The notes beneath the pieces are model-generated. The model saw nothing but the letters and a program-made list of their open reading frames with translations, ran no database searches and was not told the origin of the DNA. DNA of 11,460 nucleotides, from contig CAMWRR010000031.1 in assembly GCA_947176715.1 (NCBI GenBank), forward strand, positions 1 to 11,460. The letters run 5' to 3'. The translations under genes and the position numbers were made by a program. Shown one piece after another: positions 1 to 8,286 of this stretch. Positions within the stretch are counted from its first letter, which is position 1, and each line of letters begins with the position of its first letter. This stretch comes from an uncultured Rikenellaceae bacterium. Lineage in GTDB: Bacteria > Bacteroidota > Bacteroidia > Bacteroidales > Rikenellaceae.

Positions 1-498
1 GGGACCCCCCAGCTCCCCGAGGCGCTGGTTGTCTTTTTCATCCTACAGGCAAACAACCCCAACCCCAAGCGCGCCGAGGCGCGCCGGATAGTGCGTCAGA
101 ATCTTCAGGGCACATTCCCGCGGGCCAATAGCGTTATAAAGCCCGAGGACATAGTGGAGGCGCGCGGCGTGGTGTCGGAGGTGTACATGGACGAGAAGAT
201 AGAGAAATATATCATCGACATAGTGTTCGCCACTCGCGAGCCGGGCGAGAGCAAGCTCGACAATCTGAGCAGTCTGATAAGCTACGGCGCCTCTCCGCGT
301 GCCAGCATATCGCTGGCCAAGGCGGCCAAGGCATACGCTTTCATCAAGCGCAGAGGCTATGTGATACCCGAAGACGTGCGCGCCGTGGCCTATGACGTGC
401 TCAACCACCGCATAGGTCTTACCTACGAGGCGGAAGCCGAAAACGTCACCTCCGAGGATATCGTAACCGAGGTGCTCAATGCGGTCGAGGTGCCTTAA
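1..498 (+). CDS. moxR: MoxR-family AAA+ ATPase, C-terminal part (cut by window edge)
   Basis: Only the last 165 codons are present; the frame is open from base 1. MoxR proteins are cytoplasmic AAA+ ATPases, usually encoded beside VWA-domain genes, and are thought to act as chaperones that mature or remodel metal-binding VWA partners. Visible here are a GT..LPEA stretch (residues 1-8), the end of the ATPase core, and the family's diagnostic lid: GASPRAS at 96-102 (sensor-2 arginine region), YVIPEDV at 120-126 and the VLNHR motif at 133-137. The Walker A and B motifs lie outside the window. The first 20 or so codons are odd: the family normally reads LPEAQ-x-DRF, but here Q, D and R are replaced by L, V and F. 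This may be error at a contig edge. Being upstream of DUF58 and the Bat genes supports the assignment. The symbol is used in the family sense only. Confidence 0.93.
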   Translation, partial: GTPQLPEALVVFFILQANNPNPKRAEARRIVRQNLQGTFPRANSVIKPEDIVEARGVVSEVYMDEKIEKYIIDIVFATREPGESKLDNLSSLISYGASPRASISLAKAAKAYAFIKRRGYVIPEDVRAVAYDVLNHRIGLTYEAEAENVTSEDIVTEVLNAVEVP

Positions 499-645
499 CG
501 GCATTATGTCTCAGGTCTGTTTCCGTCGCTCGGGTTTGTCTTCGGCGGCATGTCGGCATCGGTGTGCGGCATAAGACGGAACGATGTCACGGAAACGGCA
601 TTCGGTAAAACTTTTCGTTAAAATTCAGATAACCTCTTAACGTTT
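499..645. other. Intergenic gap with inverted repeat and CGGCAT motifs
   Basis: This 147-base gap is by far the longest inside the operon. It has an exact 8-base inverted repeat, GTTTCCGT (519-526) and ACGGAAAC (589-596), and five copies of CGGCAT (starting at 499, 546, 554, 567 and 596). I see no good TAnnTTTG promoter element and no terminator with a T tract. It could be an mRNA processing or stability element between moxR and the DUF58 gene, but that is only a guess. Confidence 0.35.
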
Positions 646-1536
646 ATGGTCTCGCAGAGCGAAATATTGAAAAAGGTACGCCGCATAGAGATCAGGACGC
701 GCGGTCTGTCGAGCGAGATATTCGCCGGCAAGTATCACAGTGCGTTCAAGGGGCGCGGCATGTCTTTCTCCGAGGTGCGCGAGTACCGTGCGGGCGACGA
801 TGTGCGCGACATAGACTGGAACGTGACGGCCCGCAGCCGTCTGCCCCATATCAAGGTCTACGAGGAGGAGCGCGAGCTCACCATGATGTTGGCCGTGGAT
901 GTGAGCGGCTCGCGTCTGTTCGGCACCCGCACCATGTTGAAGAAGGAGCTGGCCGCCGAGATGGCCGCCGTTTTGGCCTTCTCTGCCGAGAAGAACGGCG
1001 ACAAGGTGGGGTGTCTGCTCTTCAGCGACAGGGTGGAGCTTTTCATACCCCCCAAGAAGGGGCGTAACCACATATTGCATATCATACGCCAGTTGCTCGA
1101 GTTCGAGCCGTCCGGCAAGGGTACCGACATAGGCGGGGCGTTGCGTTTCATGACGGGTGCGCTCAAGAAACGCACCACCGTATTTCTCATCTCCGACATG
1201 ATGGATGTGGATGTATCTTCCGGCAAGGCGCGTTTCGAGGAGCCGCTAAAGATAGTGTCGTCGCGTCACGACGTGGTGGCCGTTCGCCTCTACGACCGCC
1301 GCGACGAGAGCCTGCCCGACGTGGGGGTCATGGAGATGGCCGATGCCGAGAGCGGACGGCGTGTGTGGGTCGACACCGGTTCGGCGGCGGTGCGTCGCGC
1401 ATACGACAGCCACTATAAGAAGTCGAGCTTCATAGCCGAGGGGACCCTCATGCGCTATAAGGTCGACACGGTGGCGGTGGCTACCGACGACGATTATGTC
1501 AAGTCGTTGATATTGCTCTTCAAACAGAGGCGATGA
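646..1536 (+). CDS. DUF58 domain protein (VWA-like), Bat operon
   Basis: This 296-residue protein belongs to the DUF58 family, which almost always accompanies MoxR ATPases. The DUF58 signature lies at residues 36-76: GRGMSFSEVREYR, then AGDDVRDIDWN and a run ending YEEERE. It leads into a VWA-like fold with a complete MIDAS set: DVSGS at 85-89, the TD pair at 160-161 and the ISD aspartate at 184. No signal peptide or membrane segment is seen, so it is probably cytoplasmic or membrane-peripheral. The ATG at 646 puts the family's usual N-terminal basic region in place, and no Shine-Dalgarno is evident. The likely role, from family context, is a partner or substrate of the MoxR ATPase encoded just upstream. 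Length is normal for the family. Confidence 0.95.
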   Translation: MVSQSEILKKVRRIEIRTRGLSSEIFAGKYHSAFKGRGMSFSEVREYRAGDDVRDIDWNVTARSRLPHIKVYEEERELTMMLAVDVSGSRLFGTRTMLKKELAAEMAAVLAFSAEKNGDKVGCLLFSDRVELFIPPKKGRNHILHIIRQLLEFEPSGKGTDIGGALRFMTGALKKRTTVFLISDMMDVDVSSGKARFEEPLKIVSSRHDVVAVRLYDRRDESLPDVGVMEMADAESGRRVWVDTGSAAVRRAYDSHYKKSSFIAEGTLMRYKVDTVAVATDDDYVKSLILLFKQRR

Positions 1537-1586
1537 CGTTTTGTCCCCTAAAGGCTGAACATGTTAACAGGTGTAATTGCATACCG

Positions 1587-2591
1587 ATGAATATATTTTC
1601 GAGAATAATAGCGATGTCGCTCGTGGCGCTTCCTTGCGTGTGCGGTGCCGCGCCGGCGGACACTCTGCGCGGCGGTAGCGCTCCGCGTGCGAGCGTGCGT
1701 CTTATGCCCGACACCATCACCATAGGCGACCGTTTCGTGATGCGTGTTACGGTGGATAAAGACCTGATGCAGCAGATAGTCTTCCCCGACCTTGCCAAGG
1801 CGGGCAGGGGCGATACGGTGGAGCTGGTGTCTGTCGGCAATATCGATACCGTCGCGCGCGATGGACGCAGGCTGACAATAGCCCTCGATTATACCATGAC
1901 ATGCTTCGAGCCGGGCCTGTTCGGATTGGGACGGGTGCCGGTGCTCTACGGCGACAAGAACGTCACCGACACCCTCTATACCGATGCCGAGGATGCCGTG
2001 TTGCTGGTCAAGGGGTTCGATATAGACACCCTCGCTCAGACGATAGCGGATATAAAGCCGGTTCGTCAGACGCCGTTCACGTTCCGCGAGTTGCTGGCCT
2101 ATCTGACGACGCTTCCTGTGCTGTTGTCGCTCGCCGGCGTGTTGCTCGTAGTGGCGGCGGTGTTGCTGTGGCGGCGTTACGGTAGGAGGCGTGTCACGGA
2201 TGGCGATGTCTGCGACGAGCCGGCGCACGAGAGGGCCATACGCGAGCTGGAACGCCTTTCGGAAGAGAAGCTGTGGCAGAACGGTCGCGTGAAGGAGTAT
2301 TATACGCGGCTATCCGATATCGTTCGCGACTATATCGCCCGTCGTTACGGGTTCCCGGCCTTGGAGACCACCACTCCCGAGCTCGTGGAGAGGTTGAGCC
2401 GTATGGATGTGGACAGGCGCGAGTGCGACAGGGCCGGTGAGCTTCTCGCCCTCTCCGATCTGGTCAAGTTCGCCAAATATATCCCTCCGGTGGAGCGCCA
2501 CAGGGAGCTTTATGACGAGGCGTACATATTCGTGGAGGAGACCAAAGAGATGCCAGCGGCGGAGGATGAGGCCGCAGATACGCAAAATTGA
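1587..2591 (+). CDS. BatX: secreted/membrane protein of the Bat operon, function unknown
   Basis: A 334-residue protein, named by position only. From the ATG at 1587 it opens with a signal peptide (basic/hydrophobic residues 1-20, likely cut near the AAPA at 21-24). A periplasmic beta-rich domain of about 140 residues follows (residues 25-165), then one membrane span (about 172-195) with a basic RRYGRRR stop-transfer, and a cytoplasmic helical tail (about 213-322). The tail resembles the tail of BatD, with its pattern of helices around KEYYTRLSDIVRDYI. The frame is open back to an ATG at 1533 that overlaps the preceding stop, but that start would add 18 residues and bury the signal peptide. 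Proteins of this layout sit between DUF58 and BatA in Bacteroidetes Bat operons and are usually annotated as hypothetical. It is probably a structural or adaptor part of the membrane complex; the exact function is unknown. Confidence 0.88.
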   Translation: MNIFSRIIAMSLVALPCVCGAAPADTLRGGSAPRASVRLMPDTITIGDRFVMRVTVDKDLMQQIVFPDLAKAGRGDTVELVSVGNIDTVARDGRRLTIALDYTMTCFEPGLFGLGRVPVLYGDKNVTDTLYTDAEDAVLLVKGFDIDTLAQTIADIKPVRQTPFTFRELLAYLTTLPVLLSLAGVLLVVAAVLLWRRYGRRRVTDGDVCDEPAHERAIRELERLSEEKLWQNGRVKEYYTRLSDIVRDYIARRYGFPALETTTPELVERLSRMDVDRRECDRAGELLALSDLVKFAKYIPPVERHRELYDEAYIFVEETKEMPAAEDEAADTQN

Positions 2592-3373
2592 TGATTATGA
2601 GTCGATTGAAGTTTGTCATACTCCTTTTGTCGGGCTTTCTGGCAGCCGCCCCCGCTTCGGCCCAGCTGGAGCGTCGTTTTGTCAGAGGCGGCAACAAAAG
2701 CTACGAGAAGGCCGACTACGACAAGGCGAGCGAGAACTACATGAAGGCGCTCGATAAGAACAAGGAGTCGGCGGAGGCCATAGCCAATATGGGCAATGTG
2801 CTCTATAAACAGGAGAACTACGAGGCCTCGGGGGAGATATTCTCCCGTTTGGCCGAAAACGAGGCCGATACCTCGCTCAGGGCCACTGATTACTATAACC
2901 TCGGTAACAATCTGTTCAAGCAACGCCGTTTCGAGGAGGCGTTGGAGGCGTATAAAAACGCGTTGAGGATGGACCCCTCCGACGTAGACGCCAAATTCAA
3001 CCTCGCATACACGCGCAAGATGCTCGACAAGGACCGCGACGATAACAGCGGCGGAGGCGGCGGTAACCAAGGCGGCGATAACAATGAGAAGAACAACGAT
3101 AATAACGGCGGCGGCAACGACGGCGATAACCGTAACGACGGTCAGGACAGCTATGATAATAAGAACGATGAGGACCGCAACGACGACAGCCGTCAGAACA
3201 ACGACAGCAACGACGACAGCCGGAATAACTACCGTGACGCCTCCGGAGCCATGAGCCGCAAGGAGGCCGAACAGCTCCTCGACCTCATGCAGGCCGAAGA
3301 GAACCGCACCTCCGAGAAGGTTGACCGCGACAAGGCCGGTGCGGTAGGGGCACGCGGCGGCAAGAACTGGTAA
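2591..3373 (+). CDS. batC: BatC: periplasmic TPR protein with Asn/Asp/Gly-rich linker
   Basis: A 260-residue exported TPR protein. The ATG at 2591 overlaps the BatX stop (TGATG); a second ATG at 2597 is also possible. Signal peptide: residues 1-24, cut after PASA. Three TPR-like units follow: about 30-60, 62-95 (AIANMGNVLYKQENYEAS) and 99-132 (YYNLGNNLFKQRRFEEALEAY). Residues 147-215 are a low-complexity Asn/Asp/Gly/Arg segment, probably disordered. The conserved BatC tail (MSRKEAEQLLDLMQAEE at 221-237, ending KNW) closes the protein, and this tail separates BatC from generic TPR proteins. It likely serves as a scaffold for the BatA/BatB VWA domains. In the Bacteroides arrangement I know, batC follows batB; here it precedes batA. 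Confidence 0.92.
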   Translation: MIMSRLKFVILLLSGFLAAAPASAQLERRFVRGGNKSYEKADYDKASENYMKALDKNKESAEAIANMGNVLYKQENYEASGEIFSRLAENEADTSLRATDYYNLGNNLFKQRRFEEALEAYKNALRMDPSDVDAKFNLAYTRKMLDKDRDDNSGGGGGNQGGDNNEKNNDNNGGGNDGDNRNDGQDSYDNKNDEDRNDDSRQNNDSNDDSRNNYRDASGAMSRKEAEQLLDLMQAEENRTSEKVDRDKAGAVGARGGKNW

Positions 3374-3384
3374 AAGTGATAACG

Positions 3385-4377
3385 ATGATAGTACGATTCG
3401 CAAACCCGCACATGCTCTATCTGTTGCTCGTGTTGCTGCCGATGGCGGCGGGTTACATATACAAGTGCCGGCAGGGCGGTGCGGCCATGCTCGTATCTTC
3501 CGTTGAGGGGGTGGCAGGTGCGCCGCGCTCGCTCAGGTACTACCTCCGTCATGTGCCGTTTGCCTTGCAGGCGTTGGCGGTGGCTCTGCTCGTAGTGGCG
3601 CTCGCTCGTCCTCAGGGCGCGTCCGACAGCCAGCGGGTCTCTACCGAGGGTGTCGACATAGTGCTGGCGCTCGACATATCCACCACTATGGAGGCGCGCG
3701 ACCTGAAGCCCGACCGTCTGGAGGCGGCCAAGGATGTGGCCTCCAAGTTCGTGATGGACCGCACCGGCGACCGTATGGCTTTGGTGCTGTTCGCCGGCGA
3801 GAGCTTCACTCAGGTGCCTCTGACCACGGACCGCATGACACTTATAAACATGCTATCGCAGGCACGCACCATGATGGTGGACGACGGCACGGCCATAGGT
3901 AGCGGCATAGCCACTGCGGTCAACCGTCTGCGAGGCAGTGATGCCAAGAGCAAGGTGATAGTGTTGCTCACCGACGGCGAGAACAACAGCGGCAGCATAA
4001 CGCCCCTGATGGCGGCCGAGGCGGCGGCGGCGCTCGGCATAAAGATATATGCCATAGGCGTGGGGTCCAAGGGTACCGCCCCCATGCCCGCCATCGACCC
4101 GTGGGGCAGGAAGACATTCGTGCAGGCACCCGTCAAGATAGACGAGGAGCTGTTGCGCCGGATAGCCGACATGACGGGCGGCTCATATTACCGGGCCACC
4201 GACAAGGAGAGCCTCGCCGACATATACGACCGCATCAATTCATTGGAGAAGACCAAGATAGATGTGGAGGAGCAGGTGGTGTACACGGAGCGTTACTATC
4301 CGTTCGTGCTATGGGCCGTTGCGGCGTTGGTTGCCATGCTGGCGTTGCGTCACCTCTATCTGCGTCAAATACCTTAA
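3385..4377 (+). CDS. batA: BatA: membrane-anchored VWA protein
   Basis: A 330-residue integral membrane protein. Membrane segments are at about 8-26 and 57-75, before the VWA domain, and at 305-324 after it. The VWA domain (about 90-285) faces the periplasm or cytoplasm depending on topology, which I cannot settle. MIDAS metal-site residues: D97-x-S99-x-T101 (DISTT in place of the usual DxSxS), T169 in DGTAIG and D197 in TDGEN. The RFANPHMLYLLL opening is typical of BatA/BatB. I chose the ATG at 3385; the frame also has a GTG at 3376, too close to the batC stop (3371-3373) to be favoured. batA and batB are adjacent paralogues, 12 bases apart. The homologue was first described in the Bacteroides fragilis aerotolerance operon; the molecular role is still unclear. 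Confidence 0.95.
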   Translation: MIVRFANPHMLYLLLVLLPMAAGYIYKCRQGGAAMLVSSVEGVAGAPRSLRYYLRHVPFALQALAVALLVVALARPQGASDSQRVSTEGVDIVLALDISTTMEARDLKPDRLEAAKDVASKFVMDRTGDRMALVLFAGESFTQVPLTTDRMTLINMLSQARTMMVDDGTAIGSGIATAVNRLRGSDAKSKVIVLLTDGENNSGSITPLMAAEAAAALGIKIYAIGVGSKGTAPMPAIDPWGRKTFVQAPVKIDEELLRRIADMTGGSYYRATDKESLADIYDRINSLEKTKIDVEEQVVYTERYYPFVLWAVAALVAMLALRHLYLRQIP

Positions 4378-4389
4378 AACTTGAAGACG

Positions 4390-5430
4390 ATGTTTCGATT
4401 CGCACATCCGCAATATTTCTATCTGTTGCTTCTTATTCCGGTGCTGGCCGCGCTCTATTTCTGGGTGTGGCGCGACTATCGGCGCAGGCTGTCGCTTTTC
4501 GGCGATAACGCTTTGATCCGCTCGCTCATGCCGGAGGCCGCTCCGCATAAGGCGTTGGTCAAATATTGCCTCGTTACGGTCGCTGTGGCGGTGCTCGTAT
4601 TCGCCCTCGCGGGTCCGCAGGTGGGTTCGCGGTTGCGTAAGGTCAAGACCGAGGGGGTGGAGATAATTTTGGCCGTGGATGTCTCCAACAGCATGTTGGC
4701 GGAGGATTTCGAGCCGTCGCGGCTGGCACGCACCAAGATGGCTATCACCAAGCTGGTGGACGGTCTCACCGAGGACAGGATCGGTCTTGTGGTATTCGCC
4801 GGCGACGCTTTCGTGCAGTTGCCCGTGACAGGCGATTATGTCACGGCCAAGAATCTGGTGTCGCATCTGTCGCCCGATATGGTGTCTTCGCAGGGGACGG
4901 CCATAGGCAAGGCTTTGCGTGCGGCGGGGCGCTCGTTCTCGTCGCAGAGCGACCGTAGCAGGGTGGTGATAGTCATATCCGACGGCGAGGACCACGATGC
5001 CGACGCCGTAGACGTGGCCCGTCAGATGGCCGACAAGGGGATAGTGGTGCACACGGTGGGCGTGGGTTCGCCGGAGGGTGCGCCCGTGAGCGTAGGCGGC
5101 GAGATGTTGCGCGACAGCGACGGTCAGATAGTGGTAAGCCGTCTTAACGAGAAGCTGTTGCAGGACATAGCCTTTGCCACGGGCGGCTCATACGTACACG
5201 CCACCGGCGGCAGTATGGGGCTCGACGGTATAATAAGGCAGGTGCGCGATATGGATGCGCAGGAGCTGGTGACGGACCGCTTCGAGGAGTATAGCGAACA
5301 GTATCGCTATCTTGTGGCTATCGCGTTGGTTATAATATTGATAGAGTCGTGTGTGCTCGACCGCAAAAACCGTATGGTGGAGCGTATGACACTCTTTCAC
5401 AAGGAGAATGAAAACACAAAAACGGAATAG
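4390..5430 (+). CDS. batB: BatB: membrane-anchored VWA protein
   Basis: A 346-residue paralogue of BatA with the same plan: RFAHPQYFYLLLLIP membrane segment (about 8-26), second span about 60-76, VWA domain about 90-290, and a third span about 307-323, followed by a short charged tail. Its MIDAS motif is complete: D97-x-S99-x-S101 (DVSNS), T170 in QGTAIG and D198 in SDGED. The ATG at 4390 aligns with the BatA start; a TTG at 4381 in the same frame is less likely. The 3' end contains an alternative in-frame start for batD (ATG at 5408), so the two genes may overlap by 23 bases. It probably forms a complex with BatA and the periplasmic TPR proteins encoded alongside; this is inferred from conserved neighbourhood. 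Confidence 0.95.
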   Translation: MFRFAHPQYFYLLLLIPVLAALYFWVWRDYRRRLSLFGDNALIRSLMPEAAPHKALVKYCLVTVAVAVLVFALAGPQVGSRLRKVKTEGVEIILAVDVSNSMLAEDFEPSRLARTKMAITKLVDGLTEDRIGLVVFAGDAFVQLPVTGDYVTAKNLVSHLSPDMVSSQGTAIGKALRAAGRSFSSQSDRSRVVIVISDGEDHDADAVDVARQMADKGIVVHTVGVGSPEGAPVSVGGEMLRDSDGQIVVSRLNEKLLQDIAFATGGSYVHATGGSMGLDGIIRQVRDMDAQELVTDRFEEYSEQYRYLVAIALVIILIESCVLDRKNRMVERMTLFHKENENTKTE

Positions 5431-5434
5431 TCGT

Positions 5435-7228
5435 ATGAGAAGATTCTTGTTGCTCATAGCGATGATGCTGTCGTCGTCGGTGTCGTATGCCGCCGGGGAT
5501 GTCACGGTCAGGGTGGAGGGGCCTACCATCGCCCGTATCGACGAATATTTCAACGTTCAGTTCATCGTCGATGCCGAGCCCGACAGCTATTCGGAACCCG
5601 ATTTCGGCGGTCTCGATCTGGTGGCCGGCCCTATCACCTCGCTGAGCCGCTCCATGTCGTGGATAAACGGCAAGGCGTCCAATACCGTCTCGTATATAAT
5701 AACTTACAGTCTCATAGCCTCCAAGGAGGGGGTCTACACCATAGGTCCCATGAAGGTGGAGGCGGACGGTAAGAGCGTGACATCAAAGCCCTACCCGATA
5801 GAGGTGGTCAAGGAGCGCACCACCAAACAGTCGGGCGGGTCGCGGGGGTTCGCCTCCGACGACGTACTGTTGCGTATGGCCGTCTCCAAAACTACGGTAT
5901 ATAAGGGCGAGCCGGTGGTGGCTACGGTTTATCTATACGGTCTCGACAAGGTGTCGTCGCTCGGGGGAGCCACACCGCCGGCGTTCAACGGCTTCTGGAA
6001 GCAGGAGCTGTCGGTGTCGGGCGCCAAGCCGGAGCGTGTCACCTTCAACGGCAAGGTCTACGACCGTCTCCCCGTAGCCCGCTATCTACTCTTCCCGCAG
6101 AAGAGCGGACGGTTGGAGGTGGAGCGCATGGATGTGACGGCCATAGTCATGGTGGAGTCGTCGATGCCCGGTCCCGGCAGTCTGTTGGACGAGTTCATGG
6201 GTATTCGCAGCACTATGATGGAGCAGCGCGAGCATCGTATAGCCACCTCTCCCGTGGCCGTGGAGGTGCGCGAGTTGCCGTCGCCCTCGCCCGAGGGGTT
6301 CACCGGGGCGGTGGGTAACTTCAACATATCGGCGCAGTTGAGCTCTCTCAAGATAAAGGCCAATTCGTCGGCCACGCTCACGGTTACGGTGTCGGGCACG
6401 GGCAATCTGCCTACCGTAGCCGAGCCCAAGCCCGTCATGCCCGGCACATTCGACCTCTATCCGGCCAAGAGCAGCGACGATTTCAGCCTTGCCGCAGGCG
6501 GGGTCTCGGGTTCGCGCACCTATGCCTACCCGCTGATACCGAGGGCGGAGGGACGATATACCATAGAGCCGATAAAGTTCAGCTACTTCGACCCCGCCAC
6601 CGCGCGTTACCATACCGTCGCCACCGACCCCATAGACGTGGAGGTGCTTGCCGACGACTCGGGTAGCTCCGCCGCCGCCATTGTAGGCGGACCGGTCAAG
6701 GAGGACCTTGCCATCCTCGGCAGAGACATCCACTTCATCCGTTTGGGCGATCCCAAGCTCTCGGGGCGCGATTCGTTCTTCGTGTGGTCGCTTCCGTATG
6801 TGCTTGTGCTTGTATCTCTTGCGGCGGCGGCATGCGGCGTTCTCTTTTATATGCGCGGACGCGTAAAGCTCATGCGCGACACGGTGAGAGTGCGCAACAG
6901 ACGTGCCAATAAGGTGGCGCTCAAGCGATTGAAGCAGTCGAAGGCCTATATGGACGCGGGCAAAGAGGCTCTGTTCTACGAGGAGATGATGCGCGCTCTC
7001 TACGGCTACGTCTCCGACAAGCTGAACATCCCCGTCTCCGACCTCTCCAAAGACAACATAGATGAGCGCATGGCCGGCGGCGGCATCTCGCAGACGGACA
7101 GGGAGGCCATGATAAAGTTGCTGTCGGACTGCGAGTGGGCACGCTATTCGCCCGGCGCTTCGTTGCAGATGACGAGCGTATATCAGGCCTCGTTAGACCT
7201 TATCGACCGTTTTGAAAATAAATTGTAA
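5435..7228 (+). CDS. batD: BatD: large periplasmic protein with C-terminal membrane anchor
   Basis: A 597-residue protein of the BatD (oxygen tolerance) family. From the ATG at 5435 it has a clean signal peptide (MRRFLLLIAMMLSS..., cut after SYA at residue 19). Long beta-rich periplasmic repeats follow (about 21-405), including the family's DEYFNVQF segment near 36-43, KGEPVVATVYLY at 157-168 and ARYLLFPQKSGRLEV at 215-229. One membrane span lies at about 449-471. The cytoplasmic tail (472-597) carries the helical motif around EALFYEEMMRALYGYVSDKL (511-530), like the BatX tail. An upstream in-frame ATG at 5408 has AAGGAG just before it and would overlap batB; I prefer 5435 because it leaves the same 4-base gap seen before batE and gives a normal signal peptide. 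The role is probably structural, linking periplasm and cytoplasm in the Bat complex. Confidence 0.94.
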   Translation: MRRFLLLIAMMLSSSVSYAAGDVTVRVEGPTIARIDEYFNVQFIVDAEPDSYSEPDFGGLDLVAGPITSLSRSMSWINGKASNTVSYIITYSLIASKEGVYTIGPMKVEADGKSVTSKPYPIEVVKERTTKQSGGSRGFASDDVLLRMAVSKTTVYKGEPVVATVYLYGLDKVSSLGGATPPAFNGFWKQELSVSGAKPERVTFNGKVYDRLPVARYLLFPQKSGRLEVERMDVTAIVMVESSMPGPGSLLDEFMGIRSTMMEQREHRIATSPVAVEVRELPSPSPEGFTGAVGNFNISAQLSSLKIKANSSATLTVTVSGTGNLPTVAEPKPVMPGTFDLYPAKSSDDFSLAAGGVSGSRTYAYPLIPRAEGRYTIEPIKFSYFDPATARYHTVATDPIDVEVLADDSGSSAAAIVGGPVKEDLAILGRDIHFIRLGDPKLSGRDSFFVWSLPYVLVLVSLAAAACGVLFYMRGRVKLMRDTVRVRNRRANKVALKRLKQSKAYMDAGKEALFYEEMMRALYGYVSDKLNIPVSDLSKDNIDERMAGGGISQTDREAMIKLLSDCEWARYSPGASLQMTSVYQASLDLIDRFENKL

Positions 7229-7232
7229 CGCT

Positions 7233-8057
7233 ATGATTAAGATATTCATATCGACGGTTTTGGCCTTGTCGGCGGTGTCGGTGCAGGCATGGGCCGATAC
7301 GCCGGATTCGTTGTCGGCCGTGGTAGACACTGCGGCGGTTCCCGATTATGCCGACGACGATTCGGAGGTAGCCGTGTGGAACAGGGCCAACGACGCCTAT
7401 GCCCGCGGCGAGTTCCGGGCGGCCATAGACGGCTACAATTCGTTGCTCGCCGCCGGCCGCGAAAGCTCCAAACTCTACTACAACCTCGGCAACGCCTATT
7501 TCAAGTGCGACAGCATAGCCTGTGCCATCGTCAGCTACAACAGGGCCCTCAGGCTCGACCCCTCCGATGCCGACGCCGCCTATAACCTCAGTGTGGCCGA
7601 GGCGCGCACCGTCAACCGCATAGAGGGTCTGCCCGAGTTTTTCGTGACGGGTTGGCTCCGTCGGTTGAGCCATGTCATGACCTCCGACGGCTGGGCCGTG
7701 ATGTCGGTGTTGTTCTTCGCCCTCATGTTGGCCGGCGGCGTATGGTATCTGCTCGCCTCCACGGTGCGACGACGCAAGGCGGGGTTCACGACCTCGGCGG
7801 TGTCGTTGGTGCTGTTCGTCGTATCGGTGTGCATCGCCACCTCGCAGAAACGCGACAAGACCGACTCCGGCAGGGCGGTGGTGATGGTCTCGGCCGCCGC
7901 TGTCAAAAGTTCTCCCGGCGTCTCGGGCAAGGACCTCTTCGTGCTTAACGAGGGGGCATGCGTCAGCCTCGGCGAGAAGATAGGCGACTGGCGGCAGATA
8001 ACCATAGCCAGCGGCGACAAGGGGTGGATTCTGTCGGAACAGATAGAGGAGATATAA
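7233..8057 (+). CDS. batE: BatE: TPR protein with two membrane segments and SH3-like tail
   Basis: A 274-residue protein. The ATG at 7233 lies 4 bases after the batD stop and begins a signal peptide (residues 1-21, IKIFISTVLALSAVSVQAWA); the frame is open to a TTG at 7212 that would spoil it. Two TPR units cover about 47-122 (ANDAYARGEFRAAIDGYN and LYYNLGNAYFKCDSIACAI). Two membrane spans follow at about 154-175 and 185-203. The C-terminal 60 residues (about 213-272) fit a bacterial SH3-like domain: VVMVSAAAVKSSPG, a FVLNEGACVSLGEK turn, and GDKGWILSEQIEEI. This TPR, two-span, SH3 layout is typical of BatE. It is the last gene of the packed operon. Confidence 0.93.
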   Translation: MIKIFISTVLALSAVSVQAWADTPDSLSAVVDTAAVPDYADDDSEVAVWNRANDAYARGEFRAAIDGYNSLLAAGRESSKLYYNLGNAYFKCDSIACAIVSYNRALRLDPSDADAAYNLSVAEARTVNRIEGLPEFFVTGWLRRLSHVMTSDGWAVMSVLFFALMLAGGVWYLLASTVRRRKAGFTTSAVSLVLFVVSVCIATSQKRDKTDSGRAVVMVSAAAVKSSPGVSGKDLFVLNEGACVSLGEKIGDWRQITIASGDKGWILSEQIEEI

Positions 8058-8179
8058 GATTAATGTATTGATAATTATGTCTTTGCTTATGTGATTGGCC
8101 GAAAATACCACTCTATGGCCGAATGTGTTGTTTTTACGGGGTAGGGTAGTGGCGGCGTGTGCGGCTTTTTGCGGTATTA

Positions 8180-8212
8180 TTGCGTCATATCGGTCTAAAT
8201 TTACTATTTTTG
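8180..8212 (+). promoter_or_regulatory. Candidate promoter for recR
   Basis: TATTTTTG at 8205-8212 matches the Bacteroidetes -7 consensus TAnnTTTG exactly. ATTG ending at 8182 is a weak -33 element, 22 bases upstream, slightly longer than the usual spacing. The start of transcription would fall near 8219, about 70 bases before the recR ATG. It lies in the 229-base gap after batE (8058-8286), which contains no other gene I can support. Confidence 0.45.
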
Positions 8213-8286
8213 GCCTCGGAATGGGGCCTGACGCCGATGTTCGGTGTGCTGGTGCGTCGTTTCGCACGTGTTTTTATCTGAAAATT

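Noticed and set aside
1533..1586. ATG at 1533 as the BatX start
   Set aside because: It would add 18 polar residues before a good signal peptide; the ATG at 1587 fits export better.
3029..3235. Short tandem repeats as a CRISPR array
   Set aside because: The near-repeats are codon-level, in frame in batC, without regular spacers.
2510..3403. Long minus-strand open frame opposite batC
   Set aside because: It mirrors the biased codons of the TPR and low-complexity region of batC, which has clear homology on the plus strand.
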